From Deltaproteobacteria bacterium (GTDB taxonomy: Bacteria; Desulfobacterota; Desulfobacteria; Desulfobacterales; ETH-SRB1), in the NCBI GenBank assembly GCA_019314185.1, contig JAFCZU010000046.1, forward strand, positions 1 to 14,120: 14,120 bases of DNA, read 5' to 3'. The stretch's first letter is position 1; each line of letters opens with the position of its first letter. Made by a program: the position numbers and the translations under genes. Shown here one piece after another: positions 1 to 6,215 of the stretch. Under the pieces are notes generated by a model. The model worked only from the letters and a program-made list of their open reading frames with translations. It made no database searches and had not been told where the DNA came from.

Positions 1-15
1 TTGAACCTACGCGCT

Positions 16-49
16 TTTATTCATTTCTGCTAAGAGAAAAATGAATAAA
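16..49. repeat. 11-bp inverted repeat with 12-nt spacer
   Basis: TTTATTCATTT at 16-26 is the exact reverse complement of 39-49, so this stretch could form an AT-rich hairpin. There is no GC-rich stem or T-tract, so it does not look like a standard rho-independent terminator. It lies outside the recognisable IS remnant, and I see no coding region in positions 1-105. Its role is unknown; it may belong to whatever lies upstream of the window. Confidence 0.45.
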
Positions 50-68
50 TCAAAGGACTTCGTCAATA

Positions 69-117
69 GAAACTTATAATCTGAAGAACGTAGTTTTTCC
101 GAAACTTATAAACTGAA
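69..117. repeat. Short direct repeat at the distal edge of the IS remnant
   Basis: The 17-mer GAAACTTATAATCTGAA at 69-85 recurs at 101-117 with one mismatch, 32 bp apart in the same orientation. The second copy overlaps the last codons of the restored transposase frame. The pair sits where the right end of the IS should fall, so it may mark a duplicated end or target sequence. I cannot place the cleavage site exactly. Confidence 0.4.
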
Positions 118-122
118 CAACT

Positions 123-139
123 CTCGTCTATAAGACGAG
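123..139 (-). repeat. Right-end hairpin of the IS200-like element
   Basis: CTCGTCT, ATA, AGACGAG form a perfect 7-bp stem with a 3-nt loop. It is followed by GGGGTT on the + strand, as in the hairpin at the other end. In IS200/IS605 transposition such hairpins are the TnpA recognition structures. Here the hairpin overlaps the last codons of the restored transposase frame. Confidence 0.65.
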
Positions 140-153
140 GGGTTCATGAGGGG

Positions 154-170
154 GTCGATTGGAAATCGAC
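154..170. repeat. Perfect hairpin inside the 3' part of tnpA
   Basis: GTCGATT, GGA, AATCGAC form a perfect 7-bp stem with a 3-nt loop, 14 bp from the right-end hairpin. It lies within the codons for the transposase tail (DSRFPID). It could be a secondary structure of the IS end or a by-product of coding sequence. Confidence 0.4.
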
Positions 171-205
171 TGTCATCTGTAACGGGTTCGCCCTCTTGCT
201 CCTCA

Positions 206-334
206 ATGTATGACTCTGTTGATTTACTCCGATTTTGAAAAACTGAACACAAGATATTGTTGTTTATTCGACATCAGACACACCATGTTGTAGCAATTTT
301 TTTGAAATGATAGTAAATCAACAGAGTCATGTAT
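206..334. mobile_element. MITE-like insertion, 117 bp, inside tnpA
   Basis: GACTCTGTTGATTTACT at 212-228 is the exact reverse complement of 312-328, giving 17-bp terminal inverted repeats around an 83-bp AT-rich core with no coding capacity. The hexamer ATGTAT flanks it on both sides (206-211 and 329-334). Removing one flank plus the element rejoins the transposase codons QQY and IEEQ in frame, which shows independently that this is an insertion. If the repeats are read as 18 or 19 bp, the target duplication would instead be 4 bp (TGTA) or 2 bp (GT). It has no transposase, so it would have needed one in trans. I cannot assign the parent IS family from the ends. Confidence 0.85.
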
Positions 335-431
335 TGTTGAATCATTTCATCCGTAATATTACCGGAGCTAACTGCCAAGTACCCGCGTGCCCACAGATGT
401 CTGCCCCAAAACTTCTTTCTCAAATGGGGAA

Positions 432-453
432 ACTCCGATAGCACTCCGATAGC
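432..453. repeat. 11-bp tandem duplication in tnpA
   Basis: ACTCCGATAGC occurs twice back to back, at 432-442 and 443-453. A single copy fits the conserved transposase frame (RRLLSEF), so the second copy is a frameshifting duplication, probably from replication slippage. It is one of three lesions in this gene. Confidence 0.85.
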
Positions 454-692
454 AACCTACGTGAGCTTATATACCTTTAAGCCATTGCATAATTTTGCTC
501 ACGTTTTGAGTCGGACGGTATGAGATGAACATATGGATATGGTCACCAGACACTTTATCGGTAATAATTTCGATCTCATGCTCCAGCGCAATTTGTCGCA
601 GCAAGTCCCTTGCACGGATTGCAACCTGGCCAGTCAATACCCTTTTTCGATATTTGGGAATCCAAATCAGGTAGCGATAATTATAACCTTTT

Positions 693-710
693 CTTCGCCC
701 AAAGGCGAGG
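693..710 (-). repeat. Left-end hairpin of the IS200-like element
   Basis: CTTCGCC, CAAA, GGCGAGG form a 7-bp stem with one T-G pair and a 4-nt loop. It is followed by GGTT on the + strand, as in the right-end hairpin. It lies upstream of the recognisable transposase sequence, as expected for the left end of an IS200-type element. Confidence 0.6.
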
Positions 711-793
711 GGTTTCAACCATCCCCAAACGGGACACTAAAAGAGCGGACTGAAAACGCACTATGTCGCAGGTAAGATGTAAATGGAAAATGC

Positions 794-2329
794 ATGACTT
801 TTGAACTGAAAAAAACACCCAGCCGCCGTCGCGCAATAGCAATCCAAATGGCGGGGGGGTATGTCAACAAGGGGATAATCATCATACAGGGGTTTTTGCT
901 CATCCCGCTTTACCTGCACTTTATTGGTGATCGTATGTATGGGCTGTGGCTGGCTTCGGGAGGGGTGTTGGCTTGGCTTGCATTTATGGATATGGGGATA
1001 GGAGGTTTGTTGATCCAGCGAGTTTCCAGTGCTTATGGACGACGGGACTATGAACAGGCAGTAAATTACTTTGTTAACGGTTTGGTGGTGTATGGGGTGC
1101 TGGATTTGCTTTTTTGCTCATTGGTTTTTGGATTGTCTTTTTTTATCCCGGGTTGGTTTGGGGCAAAAGGGGAGGAAGCCTCTCTTCTACGTACCTGCTT
1201 CCAGCTCGCTGGTATCGCTACGGGAGCCGAATTTCTAAACAATTGTTTGCGAGGTTTTGCACAGTCGCTCCAACGCCCTCTATTTCCTATTTTCTCCATG
1301 ATCAGCTTTCGTATTTTGGGACTGGCAGCTATTGTGCTTTTACTATATCAGGATTACCGGCTATGGGCCATCCCCATAGGTCTGTTGATCAATGCGATCC
1401 CTGTTTTGGTATTAAATATTTACTACAGCTTACGTCTCACTCAGGAATTAGGGGGAGTTTGGAGAATAAACAAAACCATGATTCGGGATTTTTACCGACT
1501 GAGCCCGGCCCTCTTTGCTGGTAGAGTAGGAAATTCAATGGTCAAGAATATCGAGCCGGTACTCATTGCTATGATTCTCAGGCCCGAGTTAGCCCCAGCA
1601 TTTATCATTACCAGACGGGCAGTCGATATGGTAGAGCAGTTGCTTCAAGTGATTAATGCCTCCACTTTTCCCAGTTTTGCCCATCTTTATGCAGAGGGAG
1701 ACATCAAAAAGTCCCGACGTGCCGTGTCTATGATAATGGCACTATGTTTTGGCGCAGGTCTAATCGGATTTGGTACTTACATTGCGGCCAACCGAGCATT
1801 TGTGCATCTTTGGGTTGGCTCCGAACATTTTTTGGGGCAGGGACTGACCCTTTTGATGGCTATGGGGCTGTTAATGATGGTCATTAACCAATTTCTTTCC
1901 CGTTTCATCATTGGTATGGGCGATATCGTCTGTCCTTCTTTGCTGATCCTTGCTGAAGCCGTGATCCGTGTGATCCTGATGGCAGGTCTTTTGCTTGGGC
2001 TCGGTCTTGCGGGACTCCCCCTGGGCATGCTGATAAGCTGTGTGATTTTTGGGTGGATCTACTACAAAAGGTTTGAAGCAAAATTGCCGTTCTCGTTTTT
2101 TCAGGACTGGAACTGGCTGCGACCTTCTCTGCTGGTGCTCGCGGTCTTTAGCATTGGATTTTTTGCTGCTCGACAGGTTCCGATTCTTGAAACCTGGATT
2201 AGATTTGGAGTGTATTTAATTTTTGTAGCAGGCGCTTTATCAATGTTTAACCTTTTATTGAACCCTTCGTTGCGATCTTTGTTTGCGGTTCTTCCTATTC
2301 CCTTCTTCAAAAAGCATATAACGAATTAG
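794..2329 (+). CDS. Wzx-type polysaccharide flippase (MOP superfamily)
   Basis: This 511-residue protein is hydrophobic throughout, with about 12-14 likely membrane helices, for example near residues 20-40, 50-75, 95-118, 158-178, 183-205, 297-320, 338-362, 375-420 and 437-485. The early segment with MYGLWLASGG and DMGIGG is typical of polysaccharide flippases of the MATE/MOP superfamily. Such proteins move undecaprenyl-diphosphate-linked repeat units across the inner membrane in the Wzx/Wzy pathway. Length matches the family. The start is the first ATG, with only a weak GGA about 6 nt upstream. It is the first gene of the run and lies about 75 bp from the IS remnant. I see no convincing promoter there. 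Family assignment is firm; the symbol is withheld because Wzx proteins diverge too much to place. Confidence 0.88.
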   Translation: MTFELKKTPSRRRAIAIQMAGGYVNKGIIIIQGFLLIPLYLHFIGDRMYGLWLASGGVLAWLAFMDMGIGGLLIQRVSSAYGRRDYEQAVNYFVNGLVVYGVLDLLFCSLVFGLSFFIPGWFGAKGEEASLLRTCFQLAGIATGAEFLNNCLRGFAQSLQRPLFPIFSMISFRILGLAAIVLLLYQDYRLWAIPIGLLINAIPVLVLNIYYSLRLTQELGGVWRINKTMIRDFYRLSPALFAGRVGNSMVKNIEPVLIAMILRPELAPAFIITRRAVDMVEQLLQVINASTFPSFAHLYAEGDIKKSRRAVSMIMALCFGAGLIGFGTYIAANRAFVHLWVGSEHFLGQGLTLLMAMGLLMMVINQFLSRFIIGMGDIVCPSLLILAEAVIRVILMAGLLLGLGLAGLPLGMLISCVIFGWIYYKRFEAKLPFSFFQDWNWLRPSLLVLAVFSIGFFAARQVPILETWIRFGVYLIFVAGALSMFNLLLNPSLRSLFAVLPIPFFKKHITN

Positions 2330-2340
2330 GACAAAATAGA

Positions 2341-2964
2341 ATGATTAAAAAAATGTTAAAGCAAACTTCTCTTTATTTTTTTTGGAAAGAATATTGCGAA
2401 ATCCGTGACTATTGGCGATGGCTGAAAAACGGCAGGCCAGTCCCGCCTCCGCACGGTATCAAGCAAGGCGTAATCAAGGAATACGCAGGGGAGTATCAAT
2501 GCCCGGTTTTTTTTGAAACCGGCACCTATAACGGTGATATGATTCAAGCAGTGAAGGACGATTTTAAACAAATCTTCTCAGTGGAGTTGAGCGAATCGCT
2601 TTACAAGCAAGCCCGGCTGCGTTTTAATAATGATGACCATATCTCTCTCCTGCAAGGAGACAGTGGGAAAGTGCTTCCTGAAACTCTTAAACGAATATCG
2701 GAACCTTGTTTATTTTGGCTGGATGCCCACTATTCGGGTGCTAATACCGCCAAAGGCGATAAATTTTCACCTATCATGGAAGAAGTTCTCCCGATTTTGG
2801 ATCATAAAGTAAGGAATCATGTCATTCTGATTGATGACGCACGGGAGTTCACAGGAAAAGATGGTTATCCAGAGATAGTAAAATTCACACAAGAGGTAAC
2901 TCAAATTCGTCAAGACCTAAAGATAGTGGTTGAATTGGATATAATAAGGATATTTCACAAATGA
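2341..2964 (+). CDS. SAM-dependent methyltransferase, class I fold
   Basis: The 207-residue product shows a Rossmann methyltransferase core: FFETGTYNGDMI at 57-68 as the SAM-binding loop, the acidic VELS at 81-84, GDSGK at 106-110, then WLDAHYSG at 126-133 and LIDDAREF at 163-170. The paired acidic motifs LDAH and IDD resemble metal-dependent sugar O-methyltransferases, but that comparison is inference. The N-terminus is basic and aromatic with no clear signal peptide, so the protein is probably cytoplasmic. It starts 11 bp after the flippase stop, with TAGGA overlapping that stop codon as the likely ribosome binding site. Context suggests it methylates the repeat unit or an intermediate. A different small-molecule methyltransferase is possible. 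Confidence 0.72.
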   Translation: MIKKMLKQTSLYFFWKEYCEIRDYWRWLKNGRPVPPPHGIKQGVIKEYAGEYQCPVFFETGTYNGDMIQAVKDDFKQIFSVELSESLYKQARLRFNNDDHISLLQGDSGKVLPETLKRISEPCLFWLDAHYSGANTAKGDKFSPIMEEVLPILDHKVRNHVILIDDAREFTGKDGYPEIVKFTQEVTQIRQDLKIVVELDIIRIFHK

Positions 2965-3032
2965 AAGTCCTTATAGTTCAAAGTTCTATTGTCTATGATT
3001 GTGATCTGCATTCCTATCGAAAAAGCATTTAA
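2961..3032 (+). pseudogene. 23-codon N-terminal stub, possibly a lost glycosyltransferase
   Basis: An ATG overlaps the preceding stop in an ATGA arrangement, with TAAGGA 10 nt upstream, so translation initiation is well supported. The peptide begins MKVLIVQSSIVYDCDLHSYR and stops after 23 codons. A hydrophobic first strand followed by a polar stretch and an H-x-Y-R segment is how many GT4/GT-B glycosyltransferases begin. The remainder is missing: the next 57 bp hold no continuation before the sulfotransferase gene. I read it as the remnant of a gene deleted between here and position 3090. It could instead be a genuine small leader peptide or chance. Confidence 0.5.
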
Positions 3033-3089
3033 TTGTTTTGAGAATAGAAATTAAGTTTTGCACCACTGAAATGACCTTAATGCAGTTGG

Positions 3090-3974
3090 ATGCCCAGTAT
3101 GAACGTTTACAAAATTGACAGAGAACGCTGGATGAAACAAATGGATTTTTTAGGTAAAGAGCCCATATTCATCATTGGCTACCCTAAATCTGGTAATACC
3201 TGGCTTGCAAGACTCATTTCTGATGCCTTCAGTTCGCCCATCGTAGGTGGGGATAACCCAATAGACCAAGCTGACAAGAAGCAAAGCTATACAGGACAGT
3301 TTCTTATTTATAAGTCGCATTATTCTAAACAAAGCAAACCTAATTATATCAAGGAGTCCAGTAAGATACTTTATATTGTAAGAGATTTTAGAGACGTGTT
3401 GGTTTCTGGTTTTTTTCATAATCACAGAGGCGCGAATGAATATAAATATACAATAGAAAACACCTTGGATTTAAGATTTCATTCGTTTTACCGCTATTAT
3501 TTTGTACGTCAAGTAGATAGAATGATAAGAAAATGGCAAGGAAGTGAAATTACTGTTTTTAGAAATAACATAAAAAAATTCATTTCCATTTTAAAATATT
3601 TTGTTCTTAGAGAAAAATGGCCGACGAGTCTTTCTGTAGGAAATTGGAGTGAGCATGTTACCTATTGGATAGAACTTCCCAATGCTTGTGTTATTAGGTA
3701 TGAGGATTTATTGGCCGACACCTTCGCCACCCTTAAAAAGTCATTTAGTAAAATAAAAATAAGCTGCTCTGACCAACGCCTATTTGAAGCAATCGAACGC
3801 CAGTCTTTTAAGACTCGCAAAAAGGAATTTCAAAAAAAAGGCGACCAAGTTAATACGGTATTTATGCGAAAAGGAGTCGCTGGAGATTGGAAACGGTTTT
3901 TGGATGAGAAGATGATTCAGCATATTAAGAAAGCCCATGGTCCGACAATGAATCGGTTAGGTTATGAAATTTAA
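3090..3974 (+). CDS. PAPS-dependent sulfotransferase
   Basis: The 294-residue protein carries the two signatures of the sulfotransferase superfamily. The 5'-phosphosulfate loop is IIGYPKSGNTW at 28-38 with catalytic-type Lys33. The 3'-phosphate site is IVRDFRDVLVSGFF at 96-109 with Arg98 and Ser106. It would transfer sulfate from PAPS to an acceptor hydroxyl or amine, here probably a sugar of the repeat unit; the acceptor is an inference from context. The C-terminal motif RKGVAGDWKRFL is also typical of the family, where it contacts the PAPS adenosine 3'-phosphate region. The ATG at 3099 has a better-placed GGA upstream than the ATG at 3090, so the true start may be three codons later. The gene looks more AT-rich than the flippase gene and is flanked by two possible gene stubs, suggesting a separate arrival or local rearrangement. 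Confidence 0.85.
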   Translation: MPSMNVYKIDRERWMKQMDFLGKEPIFIIGYPKSGNTWLARLISDAFSSPIVGGDNPIDQADKKQSYTGQFLIYKSHYSKQSKPNYIKESSKILYIVRDFRDVLVSGFFHNHRGANEYKYTIENTLDLRFHSFYRYYFVRQVDRMIRKWQGSEITVFRNNIKKFISILKYFVLREKWPTSLSVGNWSEHVTYWIELPNACVIRYEDLLADTFATLKKSFSKIKISCSDQRLFEAIERQSFKTRKKEFQKKGDQVNTVFMRKGVAGDWKRFLDEKMIQHIKKAHGPTMNRLGYEI

Positions 3975-4020
3975 ACATTTTTGTTTGTAAATAATCGTAA
4001 TCAATTGGAAGAGAAATCAG

Positions 4021-4125
4021 ATTTCGAAAAAACTCGTCAGTGCGATTATCGGTGCGGGCTGCTTATTTTTAGAAAACGTAAATAAATATGAGCTTAGTAC
4101 AATATATCCTCACGAGAGTGTATAA
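4021..4125 (+). pseudogene. Possible gene stub with ATT in place of the start
   Basis: GGAAGAGA at 4007-4014 is a strong ribosome binding site, but the codon 6 nt downstream is ATT, not ATG. The frame reads ISKKLVSAIIGAGC, which resembles the first strand and glycine loop of a Rossmann-type protein, then runs on into the FkbM region and stops at 4123-4125. This could be the remnant of a gene that lost its start codon and most of its body. It is short, so coincidence is quite possible. Confidence 0.25.
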
Positions 4126-4986
4126 TCGCACTTTCTTGCCACTTATAAGAAAGAAGCAAATAGAACAGCTTCCGGAATTAATAAGCCAGCTTCAAAAAGT
4201 TCAGGGGGCTGAAAATGAATTTCAAGAGATTTTAGAGGTTGTTCGACAAGAACCGCGCTCAATTATTCCTTATAAATTTATTGAAAAATATAAACGTATG
4301 CCTATTGAAGTTTTTGATGATTCGGAAGAATGTTTACCATACGCCTTAGTCAATCAGCAGAAAGTTTATTTCCCTTCAGTGTTCGATCATGAAGAAATCC
4401 GTTACCATGTCAGGCAGAGCCTTTGGGAACAAGCGGATGAATCTCCTCATCGTTATTTTCATCAAAAAAATACTTCTTTTCAGGGAAATATGCGGTAGTA
4501 ATTGGAGCATCGGATTGCCTCTTTGCAATGCGAATTTTGCCGCACTTTGAAAAAGTATTTTTATTTGAGGCAGACAAGAAATGGCACGTCCCAATGAAAG
4601 AGACTCTATCAAATTTTGAGGATAAAGTGGAAATAATCCCCAAATGGGTTGGTGATAAAGATGAAAAAAATTGTATCACATTAGACAAATATTTTGAGGG
4701 AAGTTACGATAAGGTTGATTACATCCAGGCAGATATTGAGGGTGCAGAAATGAAGATGTTATGGGGAGCAGAAGAGCTTGTTAAGACGTCTTCCATGTTG
4801 AAACTGTCTGTTTGTTGCTACCACAACTCCTATGATGAGGCAGAAATTGGGGATTTTCTGAGAGCAAGGGGTTTTGCTGTCCGACCGTCTAAAGGCTATA
4901 TGCTGTTATTCATGCAATATCCATTGAAATATCCCTATGTTAGGCGAGGGGTTTTGTATGCTTCAAAACCTGGTTTAGAAGTATGA
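4088..4986 (+). pseudogene. FkbM-family methyltransferase, split by a frameshift
   Basis: The first frame (4088-4498) encodes 136 residues ending in ESPHRYFHQKNTSFQGNMR. The conserved continuation is in the -1 frame: KYFFSGKYAVVIGASD, then FEKVFLFEAD, VDYIQADIEGAEM and a typical FkbM C-terminus to a stop at 4984-4986. The switch falls at an A7 run (4464-4470); one extra A would give a continuous 299-residue protein. The SAM-binding loop is near residues 133-148 of the restored product and the FkbM signature DIEGAE near 215. FkbM enzymes are SAM-dependent O-methyltransferases, often acting on sugars. No ribosome binding site is evident at the start or at the internal ATG at 4528. The heptamer A AAA AAT is compatible with -1 ribosomal slippage or transcriptional slippage, so some full-length product is conceivable. 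A sequencing error in the run is also possible. Confidence 0.85.
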
Positions 4987-6191
4987 AGATTGCAGTTGTT
5001 CCAAACTCTTCCGATCATCTGAGTAACCTGCTTTTCACCGATACAAATGCTCGAGATGATGTTTTGGCCCCCTATAGAGAAATTAAGAAAGCAGGAGAAG
5101 AACGGGGCTGGTCGGTGGCGACTTTTGATCAACTCCCCCTCAGGGAGGCAGACAAAGTTTTAGCGTTTAATTTTGAAGCGTTTCCTGAAGCCATTCTTGC
5201 AGCGCTGAATGCGGTGGGAAGAGCCAATATGGTTGCTATCGTCCATGAGCCGCCCGATATTGCACCCATTTATTATGATCAGGATATTCAAAGCTGTTTT
5301 GGTGGTTTTTATTTGCCCGAGAAAAGCATGCCGGATAACAAAAATAGTTTTTATCTGGGGTTCCCGGTTTCTCCGGTTGATACTGACTGGATACCTTTTG
5401 GGGCCAAGAAACTTCTGGTATCCATAACAAGCGGCAAGTTTGCATGCTTTAAAGGATCGCTTTATGGAGAGCGAATCAGGGCAATAAAGCATTATCAGGC
5501 ATTTCTTCCGGATCAATTTGATATGTTTGGCCAGGGCTGGGAAAGAAATACGTTTTTCCCTGGAATCTCTCCTCACAAACTGTTCCCCTGTTATAAAGGA
5601 ACCGTATCATCAAAGCATGAAACTATGCGAAAATATAGGTTCAGCATTTGCTATGAAAACAGCAATAATGTCTATGGGTACGTGACTGAAAAGATTTTTG
5701 ACTCTATGCGTGCTGGATGCGTGCCTATTTATCTCGGCGCTCCGGACATTGAAAAGTATGTACCCAATGCTTGTTTTGTTGACCGCAGAGAATTTGGTTC
5801 TGATCGAGAGGTGGAACAATTTATATTGGGTATGAGCAAGGAAAAATATATAAGCTATCTTGATGCCATAAAAGAGTTTTTGAATTCAAATTCTTACCTC
5901 GACAGACTTCCAGATCGCTATGCACAGAGGGTACTCTCTTTTCTTGAAAAGGAAATCACAACAAATTCCGATTGTTTTTTTATAGAGGGCCAGCGAAAAT
6001 TGAGAGTGTTTGCAGCTATGAAAAACATTCGCTGTGGCAGCTTCCCGGATAAATGTAAGGGTGTGATGCTTTTTTTGAAACATGGGGGACTTTATGACTG
6101 GGTGAGGTTAGTTAAAGTAATTATCGCGTTTATGATCCAAAAAGCCGGTATCGCCGATATGATAACCTGGATTCGGATACAGAGAATATAG
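4983..6191 (+). CDS. Glycosyltransferase family 10, fucosyltransferase-like
   Basis: The 402-residue protein has the diagnostic GT10 block at about 217-261: KYRFSICYENSN, GYVTEKIFDSMRAGCVPIYL, then GAPDIEKYVP. In alpha-1,3/1,4-fucosyltransferases this region binds GDP-fucose, with the conserved Glu of ENS (here Glu225) and the TEK lysine (Lys237) contacting the nucleotide sugar. The N-terminal half is the divergent acceptor domain. The C-terminal segment, about 370-395, is moderately hydrophobic and basic and may associate with the membrane. It overlaps the FkbM gene by ATGA, so it was translationally coupled to the intact form of that gene. Transfer of fucose or a related 6-deoxyhexose is likely, but the donor is inferred from the family only. 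Confidence 0.82.
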   Translation: MKIAVVPNSSDHLSNLLFTDTNARDDVLAPYREIKKAGEERGWSVATFDQLPLREADKVLAFNFEAFPEAILAALNAVGRANMVAIVHEPPDIAPIYYDQDIQSCFGGFYLPEKSMPDNKNSFYLGFPVSPVDTDWIPFGAKKLLVSITSGKFACFKGSLYGERIRAIKHYQAFLPDQFDMFGQGWERNTFFPGISPHKLFPCYKGTVSSKHETMRKYRFSICYENSNNVYGYVTEKIFDSMRAGCVPIYLGAPDIEKYVPNACFVDRREFGSDREVEQFILGMSKEKYISYLDAIKEFLNSNSYLDRLPDRYAQRVLSFLEKEITTNSDCFFIEGQRKLRVFAAMKNIRCGSFPDKCKGVMLFLKHGGLYDWVRLVKVIIAFMIQKAGIADMITWIRIQRI

Positions 6192-6215
6192 TTCAATATC
6201 TAATTTGCAGCCATT

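Larger units (their letters stand above)
106..718 (-). pseudogene. tnpA: Degenerate IS200/IS605-family Y1 transposase (TnpA)
   Basis: The first 83 codons (718 down to 470) encode the N-terminal part of a small HUH-superfamily Y1 transposase: LIWIPKYRKRVLTG, then SGDHIHMFIS with the metal-binding HIH pair, then VSKIMQWLKG. A stop follows at 467-469. The rest survives downstream in other frames: SSRRLLSEFPHLRKKFWG, LWARGYLAVSSGNITDEM, IQQY with the catalytic tyrosine, and a C-terminal tail of the form YIEEQEGEPVTDDSRF ending in a stop at 106-108. Three lesions explain the break: an extra TA at 468-472, a tandem 11-bp duplication at 432-453, and a 123-bp net insertion at 206-334. Subtracting them gives 477 nt, one frame of about 158 residues, close to the usual TnpA size. 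The first codon is TTG and falls inside the left-end hairpin, so the true start is probably lost. It is certainly inactive as encoded. Confidence 0.9.
120..720 (-). mobile_element. IS200/IS605-like insertion sequence remnant
   Basis: The decayed tnpA is bracketed by two hairpins, one at each end: 123-139 and 693-710. On the + strand each is followed by the same nonamer CGAGGGGTT (136-144 and 706-714). Similar subterminal hairpins in the same orientation, with matching guide-like sequence at the hairpin foot and no terminal inverted repeats, are the known organisation of IS200/IS605 elements. No tnpB is present, so this is an IS200-type single-gene element. Outer boundaries are approximate because cleavage sites of this family are short and not identifiable by eye. 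Confidence 0.75.

Noticed and set aside
1..720. CRISPR array or attachment site suggested by several short repeats at the left edge.
   Set aside because: The repeats are hairpins, one near-duplicate pair and MITE ends, with no regular repeat-spacer spacing and no integrase or tRNA.
533..775. An 80-codon + strand frame across the IS remnant.
   Set aside because: It is antisense to the transposase coding sequence and its translation has no protein-like pattern.
719..793. A promoter for the cluster between the IS remnant and the flippase gene.
   Set aside because: TAAGAT at 773-778 resembles a -10 box, but no acceptable -35 box lies at the right distance, and no JUMPstart/ops element is present.
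3005..3118. A second open frame of about 37 codons after the stub at 2961, ending LDAQYERLQN.
   Set aside because: It begins without a good start, runs into the sulfotransferase gene and has no recognisable similarity. I could not show that it continues the stub's gene.
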